DNA from: Malaya genurostris
Lineage: Eukaryota > Arthropoda > Insecta > Diptera > Culicidae
Length of the DNA: 64,000 nucleotides
Direction: 5' to 3'
Assembly (NCBI RefSeq): GCF_030247185.1
Contig: NC_080572.1
Span: forward strand, 299,075,656-299,139,655
Part shown: positions 46,201-56,860 of the stretch, piece after piece
Position numbering within the stretch: the first letter of the stretch is position 1
Layout: each line of letters starts with the position of its first letter
The notes under the pieces: generated by a model
What the model saw: only the letters and a program-made list of their open reading frames with translations
Told to the model about the DNA's origin: nothing
Databases searched by the model: none
Made by a program: the position numbers and the translations under genes

Positions 46201-49200
46201 GAGGTTCAAGATCACAATTCTGAATGCCTATATTTTAGAAAGTCTTTGAAGATAGACTTGCGGTGTGGTGTGTATGTTTTTCTGTCGGATGGGTTTCCAT
46301 TCAGATAGGACTATAATTGAATGCTGTGGCGGACGAGTAAAGCGAAGAATGCTCGGTTTTTCTAGTTAACTATGCTGTCTCGTCGTGTGTTTTCTTATGC
46401 AGGGTAGTTTAATCGGTAAAACAACCCAGGTAGCAATTAAAACTTGTTAAAATTGGCATGTTTCACAATTGCTACAGAATTGCGAGATGTTATTGACAAA
46501 TGATTTTACATTTTTTTGTAACAGATGTGGAAATTATTCAACCAAAAAACTTATGAAACCAAATCAAAAACCTAAGAGGGTTAAGTTCCACATAGGTTCA
46601 TTTAACTGATTTTACAATAAGTTCATTTTCGGTTTCTACCTAACAAATATTACTGCTATGAAACATATCAAACAAGAAACTTGTTGTTACGATTTTTCAA
46701 ATCTTGCGGAACCAGAGGAATCTGACTCTGACGGAAATAGTGAAGATACCTCGTTTGTCACTCCTCAAGGGTCTGTTAAGAGGAGATTACCAAACCACAA
46801 AATACCAAAAAAAGACACCTAAAATTACAAGATCCCCGTGTTAAAGCTAAAAAGCCAAATTTAAAACCAAAAACTGTGCCTCCTGGTTTGTCAAATTCAC
46901 AAACCAATCCAGGAACTAGCTCAAGAAAAGACAATAGACTGGATTTTCGCAGCATTTAATATTGCTGAACCTCTAAAGACTATCATAACGGCATTTCTTC
47001 CAATAACTAGAACTTATTTGAAACAGTTATCAGCTCAATGGCCAGCTCTCTCAGGTTTTGTATCATTTGATGGATAATTTATCATCCGCCGCAAATGATT
47101 CAATCACTGTCCTGCAGTGGAATTGTCGAAGCATCATGCCAAAACTTGATTCATTTAAAGTTTTGTTGCATAGTCAAAAATGTGATGTATTTGCTTTGTG
47201 CGAAACATGGCTTACATCAAACATAGCCTTAAATTTTAATGACTTTAACATTATACGTCTCGATAGAGACTCTCCGTATGGTGGAGTGCCTTTGGGAATT
47301 AAGAAATGCTATTTATAGATTAAACATTCCTTCGACTTCTAGTATAGAAGTTGTTGCTTGTCAAATAAATATTAAAGGAAAGGACATTTGCATTGCTTCG
47401 GTATATATTCCTCCAAGAGTTCAAATTGGACAACGACAGCTTAATGAAATTGTCGAGGCCCTTCCTGCTCTACGTTTGATTTTAGGAGATTTCAATTCGC
47501 ACGGAATGATGTGGGGTTCCGTTTACAATGATAGCAGATCATCTCTAATATATAATATTTGCGACAATTTTAGCATGACGGTACTAAATATGGGTAGCAT
47601 GACACGGATCCCAAGACCTCCTGCACGTCCAAGTGCATTAGATTTATCTCTTTGTTCGACTTCAATTCGACTAGATTGCACCTGGAAAGTATTTCCTGAT
47701 TTACATGGTAGCGATCATTTACCAATCATCATCTCAATTAGCAGTAACAAAGGCATTGCTAATTCAGTTAATATTCCATATGATTTGACAAAAAATATTG
47801 ACTGGATTAAATACCAAAGCAATATTTCAAAACTACAATGGAAGAGCTCCTCCCACTTGAAGAATATGACTTCCTCGTTTGTTCGATTCTGGAGGCCGCA
47901 GAACAAACCCAAACCAAACGATTTCTTGGTCCTTCGTCTAACAGAAGGTCTGCTTTCAAGACGTTTTTAAAACGAGGAGGAGGAACTCCTCAGAATTTAA
48001 AAAATTCTTGACTTTTGAAACCAAGTACAAAAGTATACTTAGGGCCAAGAAATGTAGCTATTGGAGACATTTTGTCGAAGGTTTGTCAAGAGAAACCTCA
48101 ATGAGCACTCTTTGGAATACGGCCAGACGAATGAGGAATCGTAACGTAGGAAATGAGAGTGAGGAATACTCGAACCGATGGATATTTGATTTTGCGAGGA
48201 AAGTTTGTCCAGATTCTGTTCCTACGCATAGCATTATTAGGGAATCTTTTCCAAATAATGGTTCCATTGATAGCCCCTTTTCAATGATGGAATTTTCCAT
48301 AGCACTCATGTCTTGTAACAATAACGCTCCTGGGTTGGACAGAATTAAATTCCACTTGGTGCAGAATCTGCCCGACCTCGCAAAAAGACGTTTGTTGGAA
48401 TTGTTCAACAAGTTTTTTGAGCAAAATATTGTTCCACCTGACTGGAGGCAAGTGAAAGTTGTCGCCATTCAGAAGCCGGGGAAACCAGCTTCCAATCACA
48501 ACTCATATAGACCCATTGCGATGTTGTCCTGCATCAGAAAATTGTTCGAAAAAAATATTCCACGACGTCTCGATACTTGTTGTCAGATACTCAGTTTGGT
48601 TTCCGTAGAAATAAAGGGACGAATGATTGCCTTGCATTGCTTTCGTCTGACATCCAAATTGCCTTCGCTCAAAATCAACAAATGGCCTCTGTATTTTTAG
48701 ACATTAAAGGAGCATTTGATTCAGTTTCCATTGATGTTCTTTCAGACAAGCTCCACCAACATGGACTTCCAACGGTTATAAATAATTATTTGCACAACCT
48801 TTTGTCAGAGAAGTACATGTACTTTTCACATAGCGATTTGGCAACAATCAGAATTAGCTACATGGGTGTCCCGCAAGGCTCATGCCTCAGTCCGCTCCTG
48901 TATAATTTCTATGTAAACGACATTGACAGCTGTCTCGTAACCCCGGCGTGGTTTCAGTTACTGGACCCAAAGCTATTGATCTGAAAAAACCATTGCAAGA
49001 TACCTTAGATAAATTGTCCGTTTGGGCTGTTCATCTGGGTATCGAATTCTCTGCGGAGAAAACAGAGATGGTTATCTTTTCAAGAAAGCATGATCCCGCG
49101 CAGCTTCAGCTTCATATGATGGGAAGAATGATCCAACAGGTGTTGACTTTCAAATACCTCGGAGTGTGGTTTGATTCCAAATGCACGTGGGGAGTACACA

Positions 49201-52200
49201 TTAGGTATCTGATAACGAAATGCCAACAAAGAGTAAATTTTCTTCGAACAATAACAGGATCTTTGTGGGGTGCTCATCCGGAGGATCTAATAAAATTGTA
49301 TCAGACAACGATACTTTCAGTGATGGAATATGGATGCGTTTGCTTTCGTTCCGCTGCAAACTCTCATATCATCAAATTAGAGCGAATTCAATATCGTTGT
49401 TTGCGAATTGCTTTAGGCTGCATGCATTCGACACATACAATGAGTCTTGAAGTTCTGGCGGGAGTTCTTCCATTGAAAGATCGTTGGGAGCTTTCATCAC
49501 CACTGCTAATAAGATGTGAGATGCTGAAACCCCTGTTGATTAATAATTTCGAACGTCTAGTCGAGCTTCGATCTCAAACAAAATTCATGACAGTATATTT
49601 TAACCACATGGCACAGGAAATCAACCCATCAAGATATATTCCTATCCGTGCAGCATCCTGAATGTCCCTGACTCAACTTTATTTTTCGACACATCCATGC
49701 AGCGCGAAGTGCGTGGAATCCCGGAGCACCTATGTTTGGTGTGTTCAAAAATAATGTTCCGACCTCATTTAGGCTCTAAGAACCTGCATCTGTTTATATA
49801 GCAGAGCCAGCAGCAGTTCATTATAGTTTGAGTGTAATCGTCACATTATCTCCAAACCATTATTTTCTTTTCACAGATAGTCTGAGTGCAATTGAAGTCA
49901 TTCGCTCAAACGCTGCTGGCAAGAATGAACCGTTTTTATTGGGCGAAATAAAACAGTGCCTGAACGTCATATTGAATAATAATTATCAAATCACAATAGT
50001 TTGGGTCCCGGCTCATTGCTCCATTCCATGCAATGAAAGAGCCGATATTTTAGCCAAACGTGGAGCTATTGAGGGTGAAATTTATGAGAGACCGATTGCT
50101 TTCAACGAATTCTATAGCGCGTCTCGCCAAAGAACACTTGCCAGCTGGCAAGCTTCTAGGGATAAAGATGATCTGGGTCGGTGGATGCACTCAATTATTC
50201 CTAAAATATCGACAAAGGCATGGTTCAGGGGACTGGATGTGAGTAGGGATTTCATTCGTGTGATGTCCAGACTCATGTCCAATCACTACACGTTAGATGC
50301 ACATCTCCTTCGAATTGGACTTTCCGAAACTAATCATTGTGCTTGTGGCGAAGGTTATCGCGATATTGATCATGTCGTTTGGACATGCGTGGAGTATCGT
50401 GATGTCAGATCTCAACTAATAAATTCCTTGCGTACCCAAGGTAGACTATCCAATGTCCCAGTTCGCGACATTCTTGCTTGTCGTGACGTTCCTTACATGA
50501 AACTTCTTTATTATTTCATTAAGTATATTGGAGTTCCAATTTAAATTTAATTTTATGTTAGACTGTTTTCTCTTCCATAAGTTCAACCAATAGCCAGTTA
50601 TATTATATTGAATAAAAGTGATGAACTGATACAAACAAACCTGAAATAGTTATAAGATCATGTACAAAATAAATGTATTTCATTTAATGTAATTTATAAT
50701 AGCAACTCGCTTGATAAAAACAGTGTTTAGATTAACTAATGAATACCAAATACTAATATGATATTCGAAATGTATAAGGTTTCAAGTACTATGTATTGTG
50801 GATGCCACGACGAAGAAAAACTTTTGTATATTGCCTATGAAATAAACGTATTTATGAAAAAAAAGAAACTTGTTGCACATCATACAAGCAAACTGCGCTT
50901 TTTCAATCGCACAATCGTTGCACAGTGTCTGATACTTGGGAGCTTCCTCCGATAGGAGCTAGCTACGGGTTCGAGTCCCGTATCTGCGGTAACATTTTCG
51001 CGGTTTTCATTACATAGTTGCATTCGCATGTCATTTTTGCGATCTTTTTTTTTTTTCATACTGATCAAATTCAAAGCCTATGAAAAAGTATGATAAGTCG
51101 TCGTCCTTCCGTAAAGCATTCCTCCTTATGTCGTATCCTTCGCTGTGAATAATGATGATGGGGCCGGCCGACAATGGTGGCTGACATGGTGGTGAAATGA
51201 TCAATTTTAGTGGGAATGGTATCAATTCTCCATCTCGTAAGCAACTCTTATCAATCAATCAATCATTCAACAGAAACATCTACTCTGATTTTAGTTATCC
51301 TTCGCAATATCCACTTTGATAATCGACGATGAAGGATTTTTTTCAACTAATGCATGTTGCCAAATTTTATACGCAGTATTGATCTCTCCGGGTATCAACG
51401 TTTTATACTAGAAGATATTATGATCATAGTTTGTTTTCGTTTCCTTTGCAATTAAGCTTAACGCGCCTGTTATACAATATGAGGTGATGGATCTTGTTGT
51501 TGTCTTGAGGAAAAGGCGCTTTCATTTCTATCTAGCGAATGAAGGGAGAGCAGTGGTTCGCTATTCACACTCCCGTCCATTGGTTCGGCATCACTGTTGT
51601 TGGCGGAATAATCGTTACTTTTTGCCCAGGCGGTGGGCAAGTTATGATGATTTCGTTAAGGAGGATGTTTCATTGTTGCTGATGACTATCACCAATGTAC
51701 AGGGGTTATTTGAGGTTGGTATGGAGCGCCGTTGTCATTTGGTGTAGATGTCTTCTTGTCCGGTTTGTCACATGGCTTACCTTTTTTGTAGATAGAATAT
51801 GTTAGACTACCAGTCAGGTTGAAAGCATATTTTGATAGCTTTGGTCACGTAATAGAATCGAAAATCAATATCAGAGAGATTTTAATAAATTTCCAAGATA
51901 CTCTGCCGTAGTTATTCCAGTTTGGTCAAGTATTATTCCAGAAAACTAAAATTTTTTCTCCCTTCCGTTTCAGGTCGATCTGGGTGTCGAATTCATCCTC
52001 ACACAAACGCTCTACGACGCTCCCTCCTTCGTGAACTACGTGGACGAATGCCGTCGAGTTGGTATCACCGTTCCTATAGTGCCGGGTATCTTCTTGCCCA
52101 GTTCTTACCAGCAGCTGGAGACGGTCCTCGGTTTAACACGGGTGAACCCCCCGAGCGAGGTGCTGAGTTTGCTGCAGAGCCATGCCCAAGACGAACCGAG

Positions 52201-52336
52201 CCAGTTCGAAGCCTTCGTTGTGAGCCACTTCAGTGGCTTGGTGAGGACCCTTCGGCAGGAACGGCCGGACGAGGTCAAGTTGGTGCACTTTTTTACCTTC
52301 AATCGGTTGGATTTGCTCAAGAAAATATTAAATAAT
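37245..52336 (+). CDS. Methylenetetrahydrofolate reductase-like protein, catalytic domain only
   Basis: Exons 37245-37811 (189 codons) and 51974-52336 (121 codons) meet at GTAAGC...TTTCAG in phase 0. MTHFR reduces 5,10-methylene-THF to 5-methyl-THF with FAD and NAD(P)H. Matches to the family are NHLSCYN, VIRGD, GGYPYVHPES and YLKEK in exon 1, and ILTQTLYDA, PIVPGIF and VHFFTFNR in exon 2. The first 100 residues are divergent. The usual FEFFPP start appears as YSIELIAKED, keeping the Glu. At about 310 aa it has the barrel but no eukaryotic regulatory domain. After exon 2 a consensus donor (GTAAGT) exists, but reading through stops six codons later at 52354; either could be the true end. The 14,162-bp intron hosts several transposons. 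The start ATG is the last good one before conserved sequence. Confidence 0.8.
39108..39200 (+). pseudogene. Jockey-like reverse transcriptase fragment
   Basis: One short frame reads SSTSAGPDGIPSIELKRCS, the conserved early RT block of Jockey-clade LINEs. Upstream (38264-39100) several short open frames may be decayed parts of the same element but carry no clear motif. It lies in the MTHFR intron, in the same orientation as the fragment at 42190-42890. Confidence 0.5.
39514..40369 (-). pseudogene. DD37E Tc1/mariner-type transposase relic, copy i
   Basis: The N-terminal helix-turn-helix region starts MTRIDPETRKKILHTW. The first catalytic text is LIDDETYAK, then FWPDLASAHYA and LRPIERYWA appear in shifted frames. 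At least two frameshifts are present (near 39960 and near 39680). The combination WPDxASxHY ... RPIExYWA marks the DD37E family known from mosquitoes. It is a different subfamily from the copies at 44722 and 58362. Confidence 0.75.
40446..40492. repeat. Two tandem copies of a 24-bp unit
   Basis: The unit AATGTTGCTAACTACTTATC is repeated with its GAT(G/A) ending. It lies between the DD37E relic and the minisatellite. Confidence 0.85.
40515..41735. repeat. Degenerate minisatellite, 1.2 kb
   Basis: It has the same word set as at 14110-14700: TTCTGGACCTGAA, GGATTCTGAACCTG, AACCTGAAT. Spacing is irregular and drift is strong. Short open frames inside, such as 41031-41399, are consequences of the repeat. 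Confidence 0.75.
42010..42125 (-). mobile_element. Single hAT-like terminus
   Basis: In reverse complement the edge reads CAGTGATTCCCAAAGTGG, the classic hAT terminal repeat type. The opposite end was not found. Confidence 0.4.
42190..42895 (+). pseudogene. Jockey-clade LINE 3' RT fragment
   Basis: Fragments in changing frames read PQGSNLGPLLFSLF, CNLNLLTISVSKCSVISF, YTISGETLERVTIFKDL, GFIMRIAKEF and YYALVRSILEG. The order is that of the RT thumb region of Jockey-type LINEs. The catalytic YxDD box is lost. It could be the 3' part of the element whose start is at 39108, with the DD37E relic and minisatellite lying between, but about 500 bp of RT is missing. Confidence 0.7.
42896..44721. other. 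Intronic DNA without recognised features
   Basis: Only scattered short frames occur. None has a motif strong enough to call. Confidence 0.4.
44722..45840 (+). mobile_element. DD37E Tc1/mariner-type element, copy ii, 3' end lost
   Basis: The left inverted repeat begins TAAAGCTTGCTTAATTTAG and continues AATTGGAACAAA, matching in inverse the right end of copy iii. The transposase (44859-45829) starts METERREKILHSYL. It has two helix-turn-helix blocks, VDDETYFK as the first catalytic text, and PQFRPIEKYW. A deletion near 45510 removes the WPD motif. There are at least three frameshifts. The right terminal repeat is missing. Confidence 0.78.
46440..46686. repeat. Dispersed repeat F, left part (split by LINE copy B)
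   Basis: Words such as TGTTTCACAATTGCT and AACAAATATTACTG match the repeat at 56582-56860. The right part resumes at 50876-50920 (CACATCATACAAG). Confidence 0.65.
46687..50862 (+). mobile_element. Non-LTR retrotransposon, copy B (4.18 kb)
   Basis: The 13-bp duplication AAGAAACTTGTTG flanks it (46674-46686 and 50863-50875). It starts inside ORF1. ORF2 starts near 47058 with an APE endonuclease (VLQWNCRSIMPKLDSF; GDFNSHGMMWG; GSDHLPIIIS), continues with RT (FLDIKGAFDSV; GVPQGSCLSPLLYNFY) and ends with RNase H and a Cys/His tail. It is very similar to copy A. Frameshifts lie near 47285, 47870, 48560 and 48945. A deletion near 49730 removes the start of RNase H. Confidence 0.9.
47058..50544 (+). 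pseudogene. ORF2 of LINE copy B, catalytic box deleted
   Basis: Endonuclease, RT and RNase H are present but in four or more frames. Relative to copy A, a 28-base deletion near 48943 removes the text corresponding to CTLRILADD, which includes the essential Asp-Asp of the RT active site, and shifts the frame. A 65-base deletion near 47950 removes part of the linker between endonuclease and RT. RNase H lacks its first catalytic Asp block (the FFTDGS text of copy A). The copy can no longer support its own movement. Confidence 0.85.
50905..51055 (+). other. tRNA-like sequence with B box and T-run
   Basis: The segment ACGGGTTCGAGTCCCGT forms a perfect T-arm with a Pol III B box, and a possible long variable arm (AGCTTCCTCCGATAGGAGCT) precedes it. 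A run of 14 T near 51043-51056 would stop Pol III. I could not pair a 7-bp acceptor stem, so I regard it as a tRNA-Ser-like SINE head or tRNA pseudogene rather than a working tRNA. Confidence 0.4.
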
Positions 52337-52354
52337 GTAAGTGATTTGCTTTGA

Positions 52355-54403
52355 ACGTGTTTCGAAGAGTACGCCGCCGTAGTGCCTTAGCATAGTATGA
52401 AGAACGTCCAATGACAAAACGGATGCAAATGAAATAAAGCGTGATCATACCCAGGAATATTCGGTAGTTTTAGTACTAGTGACAGAGTGTCATCCGGATT
52501 TTAATATATTGTTCCATGTTGTTTGCTTTATTCAAAAGACAGTTCAATTGTTATTACATCTGATCACTCTTCTAGTTTCTGGATATTAGGCATATCAAAC
52601 AAAATAACAGATTTCTATGCTGAATTCAGGTATTGGGTATTGTTTTAGTTGATAATTGATTGACCTTTCGATGTTAGTGTTTTTCATTTTTATTTTGGAA
52701 CAATAATCTAATGAACATGCAAACAAATTATCTCCTTTTGCCTGAGGGTTCATAAAAATCATTCGATAATTTCCGTTCGCTATTTTTAACGATAAACAAA
52801 ATATACTAACAATTTTCAATTCAAAACAAGCCAAAAAAAAAATAAATAACTTTTTATCCGAAACAGTCTGGTCACTACCATCATCGAATGTTTCTTATAG
52901 TTTCAGGTTTGCGTTCCAACCCTGCTGAGGCATGTATGTGCCTTGGTTTCCGATTTTGAGGAAACCAATACACCAGCAAACTGAAATTCTAGACCAACGA
53001 AAGGATAGTGTAGACATTTCTTTTAACTTTTGTTCCATGGGGATGACGGGTTTTTTTTCTATTGACCCAGAAGTTCGTTGAAATTTTCCGATCCCGTACG
53101 AACTTCCGGTCGATTACCCAGAAAGCTTATTTTTGCTGCCTCATTGATAAATACTCTTTCTCTCCCTTACCGTTTTTTTTCTTCTTTATTTTTCCTTATC
53201 ATCAATTACCATGTGCCTAATTTTGTTTTAATGAATAGGTTCTTGAAAAATGAAATGTGTTTCTGCTTGTTTTGCTTTATTTTTTTTTGCTCGTTACGTT
53301 TATTGGTATATGCTTTTTCTTCGATGCCGGATATCCCGGAAAAAATGTATTTTTTGTTCTCTTGTGATACGCAACTATTTATGTAACTTGGGAATGAATG
53401 GTGCTGGGGACATCCTAATGGGGACCATGGTAATGTTATCTTGTAATTAACTATTGTTGTTATCAGTGTTGGGTTGAGAGAGAATTGAAACTGTCCTGTT
53501 TGCGAAAAAAACGTGTTTCATTGTGTGCATGCGTGTTGCGTTTTGGTGCTCGAAAAGTAATAATGCTGCTCTAATGCGATGTGTCGCTGTTATAAATTGT
53601 TTGTGTGAATATGTGAAATTGGATAAAAAGGATGGGAATAGCAGTACAGAAAAAAATACATTATTTCTTACAGATATATCCTAGTAGAAACACACTTAAA
53701 TTTACCGGAGATTAATAACATATAGAAAAGGCATTTGTCCGGCTGATGTACACAGGAATAAGTTATTCAAAGGATTTATCCTGGCATTTTTGTTTGCTGT
53801 TAGCATTGAAAGGTTCCAATGCACAACTCCGGACATACACCTGGTACGAATAAAAATACAGTAAAATCTCGACTGCTGTTTGCTCTGATACTGTTCGAAA
53901 AATACTCTGATGTATTGTAGTATACTGATTTTTTCAACCTGCCTGCTGAACTCAATGAGGTAGAAACAGGTGACACTTCGGTGTTCGCGAGACGCTTTTG
54001 GCTTCAGCAAACCAAGCAACATCAGAAGCACGTGTTTTGTCACCCGACTATACTCGATCTAGTTTTCCTTGAATTCACAGTTGGTTTGAACATGTCGTAA
54101 TGAATCTGGATGATAGATTAAGGGCCATGTGCTCTGCACTACCTATTTATACCTCATTGTGTTCAACTCGCACGAACAAACCTTCCATTCGAAGTCTGTT
54201 TCCTAGGTAATATGATGTTCTTGAATTCGAATTTTTCAATATTTGTGGATTCGTTTGGTATATATAAATCAGAAAACTTTAAGTGAGAGCAGCTATAAGT
54301 GACTGGACAGTTATCAACGTCAATCGGTCATGTCGATTAGTGAGGTTTAGGTCATTTTGTTTATAAGTCGTTCTACATAAAATCTTTCCATAAACGACAA
54401 ACG
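52355..54403. other. No gene recognised downstream of MTHFR exon 2
   Basis: AT-rich DNA with T-runs. No recognisable continuation of the MTHFR regulatory domain was found. Confidence 0.4.
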
Positions 54404-54660
54404 TTGCCTTCTCGCTGCACAAAGTTGCTTACGTTGTCACACCCTGGTCAAAAGCAAAGCGAACCTATGTCACGATTCTACATTCCGATACGGAATTTGA
54501 CCTTCTGTTTCAACAGAATTCGCAGCCGACTCGTAAGTGTACAGGACTATTGCATGGTTAGTAGCAATAATTCTAAGGAAACTAGGAATCTTTCAAAATC
54601 AGTACTCCAATATACGACTTCTGGCTTGTTAGGTCAGCGTCTTAAACTCTGAACCTAGCA
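54404..54660. repeat. Dispersed repeat G, copy 1
   Basis: Words ACATTCCGATACGGAATTTG and CAATATACGACTTCTGGCTT recur in near-identical order at 58090-58240. This marks a dispersed repeat of unknown class. Confidence 0.6.
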
Positions 54661-54873
54661 CCCGGGGTAAACCATGCTCAATTTTAATGGCATATAAAAT
54701 TTTGTCGAAACAACCCAATTTTTCTGAAGTGCATTTATCTGAATGCTACATATGAATTCCTGAAAGCGTATGATTTTTTTATGAATGAATAATTATTCTA
54801 ATAACTCGTCTTTCCAAAGGACGAAATTATTTTTTGTATTGTTTCTTATTTTCTAACATTCGATCGCACCTAA

Positions 54874-55067
54874 TGCCCCGTTTACACTTCTGCTGGCTGC
54901 CAGCATGCTGGTGTCAGTGTACTGCCCTCTTAGGAAAAAACGTTCAACTGTGGTCCAATGATCCAAAGTATTAGACCAACGAAGGACCACCGTTGAACGT
55001 TTTTTTCCTAAGAGGGCAGTACACTGACACCAGCATGCTGGCAGCCAGCAGAAGTGTAAACGGGGCA
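54874..55067. mobile_element. Fold-back MITE, Harbinger-type target (TAA)
   Basis: Inverted repeats of about 84 bp begin TGCCCCGTTTACACTTCTGC and are nearly perfect, enclosing a centre of about 26 bp. The trinucleotide TAA flanks both ends (54871-54873 and 55068-55070), as expected for PIF/Harbinger elements. It encodes nothing, and its transcript would form a long hairpin. Confidence 0.9.
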
Positions 55068-56108
55068 TAAACAGAGGGTTACCCCAAATGCTGCCATAAT
55101 AAACAACCTGATACAATGAGGTAAAAACTGATCGGACAAGGCTTTAACTTTAGCGTTGGTGTAATGAATTCAGCTTCAGCAGTGCAAGTAACACATGAAA
55201 CGTTTTATTTTTAGAAACGTCCAATATTCGCTTTGAAGAAGAATTCGCATACTCGTTGGCACGGTATTTATCTGTATGGAAATTGAAATATCGGTATTTT
55301 TAGAGAGCATATCTGTATTAGGCTCTCTGACAGCTCACTTACAACCACAAATGCAAATGAGATTGGTTTGTTTTCATCAGGAAACGCATGCATTAAACAC
55401 TATTCAGACGATCAATCAACTTCCGTCGACGTCCAGGTTATTTTTATTAATTTTTTTAGCCGAACATTGCTCACGTATCCGACGTTGAAATTTTCCGTGA
55501 ACTTGACGTAGTGTCCTTTCATATGAATTGCTTACAATTAATGTTGTTGTTCCGTAATCGTTCCATGCAGGCGATAGTCGCTTGATGCTGCGTGTGAATC
55601 GCTTTTACATATTTTTTTGTTTTCATCAGGAAACGTGTAGGCCACCCATTTTTCAGTAGGGCCGCCGTTCATTTTTCACCGGGCATAGAAACCTCAATTC
55701 CTGTATCGAGTCCAAATATTTGTATAAATACCGAGAAATCGGTATAGTTGGCAGCGCTGATTCCGAGCGACGTCAGTTTAGTTGTCATTTGATAAAACCA
55801 TGGTACATGGTACATATTTTGTTGTCTTGTTGCTAACCCACGTGCTTTAACAGAAATATTTTGCTGCTCTCAATGTAGGAGCATATAACAAAGCAATATT
55901 TCTTTCTGTACACGTTTTAAGTAGATATTGTATATTCAGGAATTATTGGGTTTGAGACTGAATTTTACAGGATGGTAAAATTTCTTATATTTTTTTTTGC
56001 GATTTACATATCGCATTAAACATTGGTGAAATGTGAACTTTGTTGGAAGAATCAGGTGAGATCAGACTTCGGTTCTGATTTTTTTTTTCGAGCACAATAT
56101 CATTTAAA

Positions 56109-56130
56109 GCAGTGATTCCTAATTTTTTTT
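56109..56130 (+). mobile_element. Possible hAT-like single terminus
   Basis: CAGTGATTCCTAATTTTTTT resembles hAT ends (CAGTGNTTC...). No partner end was found. Confidence 0.25.
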
Positions 56131-56581
56131 CGATCAATTACCCAGTTTTAATATATCATTTTTTCTACTGTCCATCAAGTGAAAAAGTCTAAAATGCGAT
56201 ACCATTTAGACTTTTGGAAGTGATCCTACACGATTGAAACCAAAATCTAATTGATCAATCTTGAATTTCTGCTACATTGGATTAGAAAATAAGTGACAGT
56301 AGTGACACAATAAAATCTTATACATCATTAGCAAAACGATGGATAAATATTTGTGTTCGGAATCAGATTACAAAGGCGAGACTGAAGTGCTTCACACACC
56401 AACCGTGCAAAACCATTACATGTATGGAGTAAATGTTAATCGGGTAAATTTTAATTCCATCACTCATTTTTATTGTTTGTTGGGTAAAGAAAAGAAGCAA
56501 GGCATGGTAAAGAATACCTATTACCTGCGCAAATGATTCTAGGTTTATTTAATCATCCTTGCGAATGATTGTTTCATTTTC

Positions 56582-56860
56582 ATGCAATGTTTCACAATTG
56601 CTTCAGATCGGTTATTATTTTTAGATATGTTAGACAATTCATTCCTATTACTGCTTGTGAAACACACTCAAAAACCTGAATGGATTAAGTTCCACATCCG
56701 GTTTTTTCAACTGACTGTACGACAATATCATTTGAGCAGTTTCAATTCCGGTTTCCACTTACTATTACTGTTACATTACAAATATTACTGTTGTGAAACA
56801 ACTTGTTGCACATCATACAAGAAAAGTGCGCTTTTCCAATCGCATAATCGTTGCGAGAAG
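56582..56860. repeat. Dispersed repeat F, intact copy
   Basis: This copy is continuous where the one at 46440-50920 is split by LINE copy B. Shared words include GTTTCACAATTGCT, AAGTTCCACAT, CAAATATTACTG and TTGTTGCACATCATACAAG. Confidence 0.65.
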
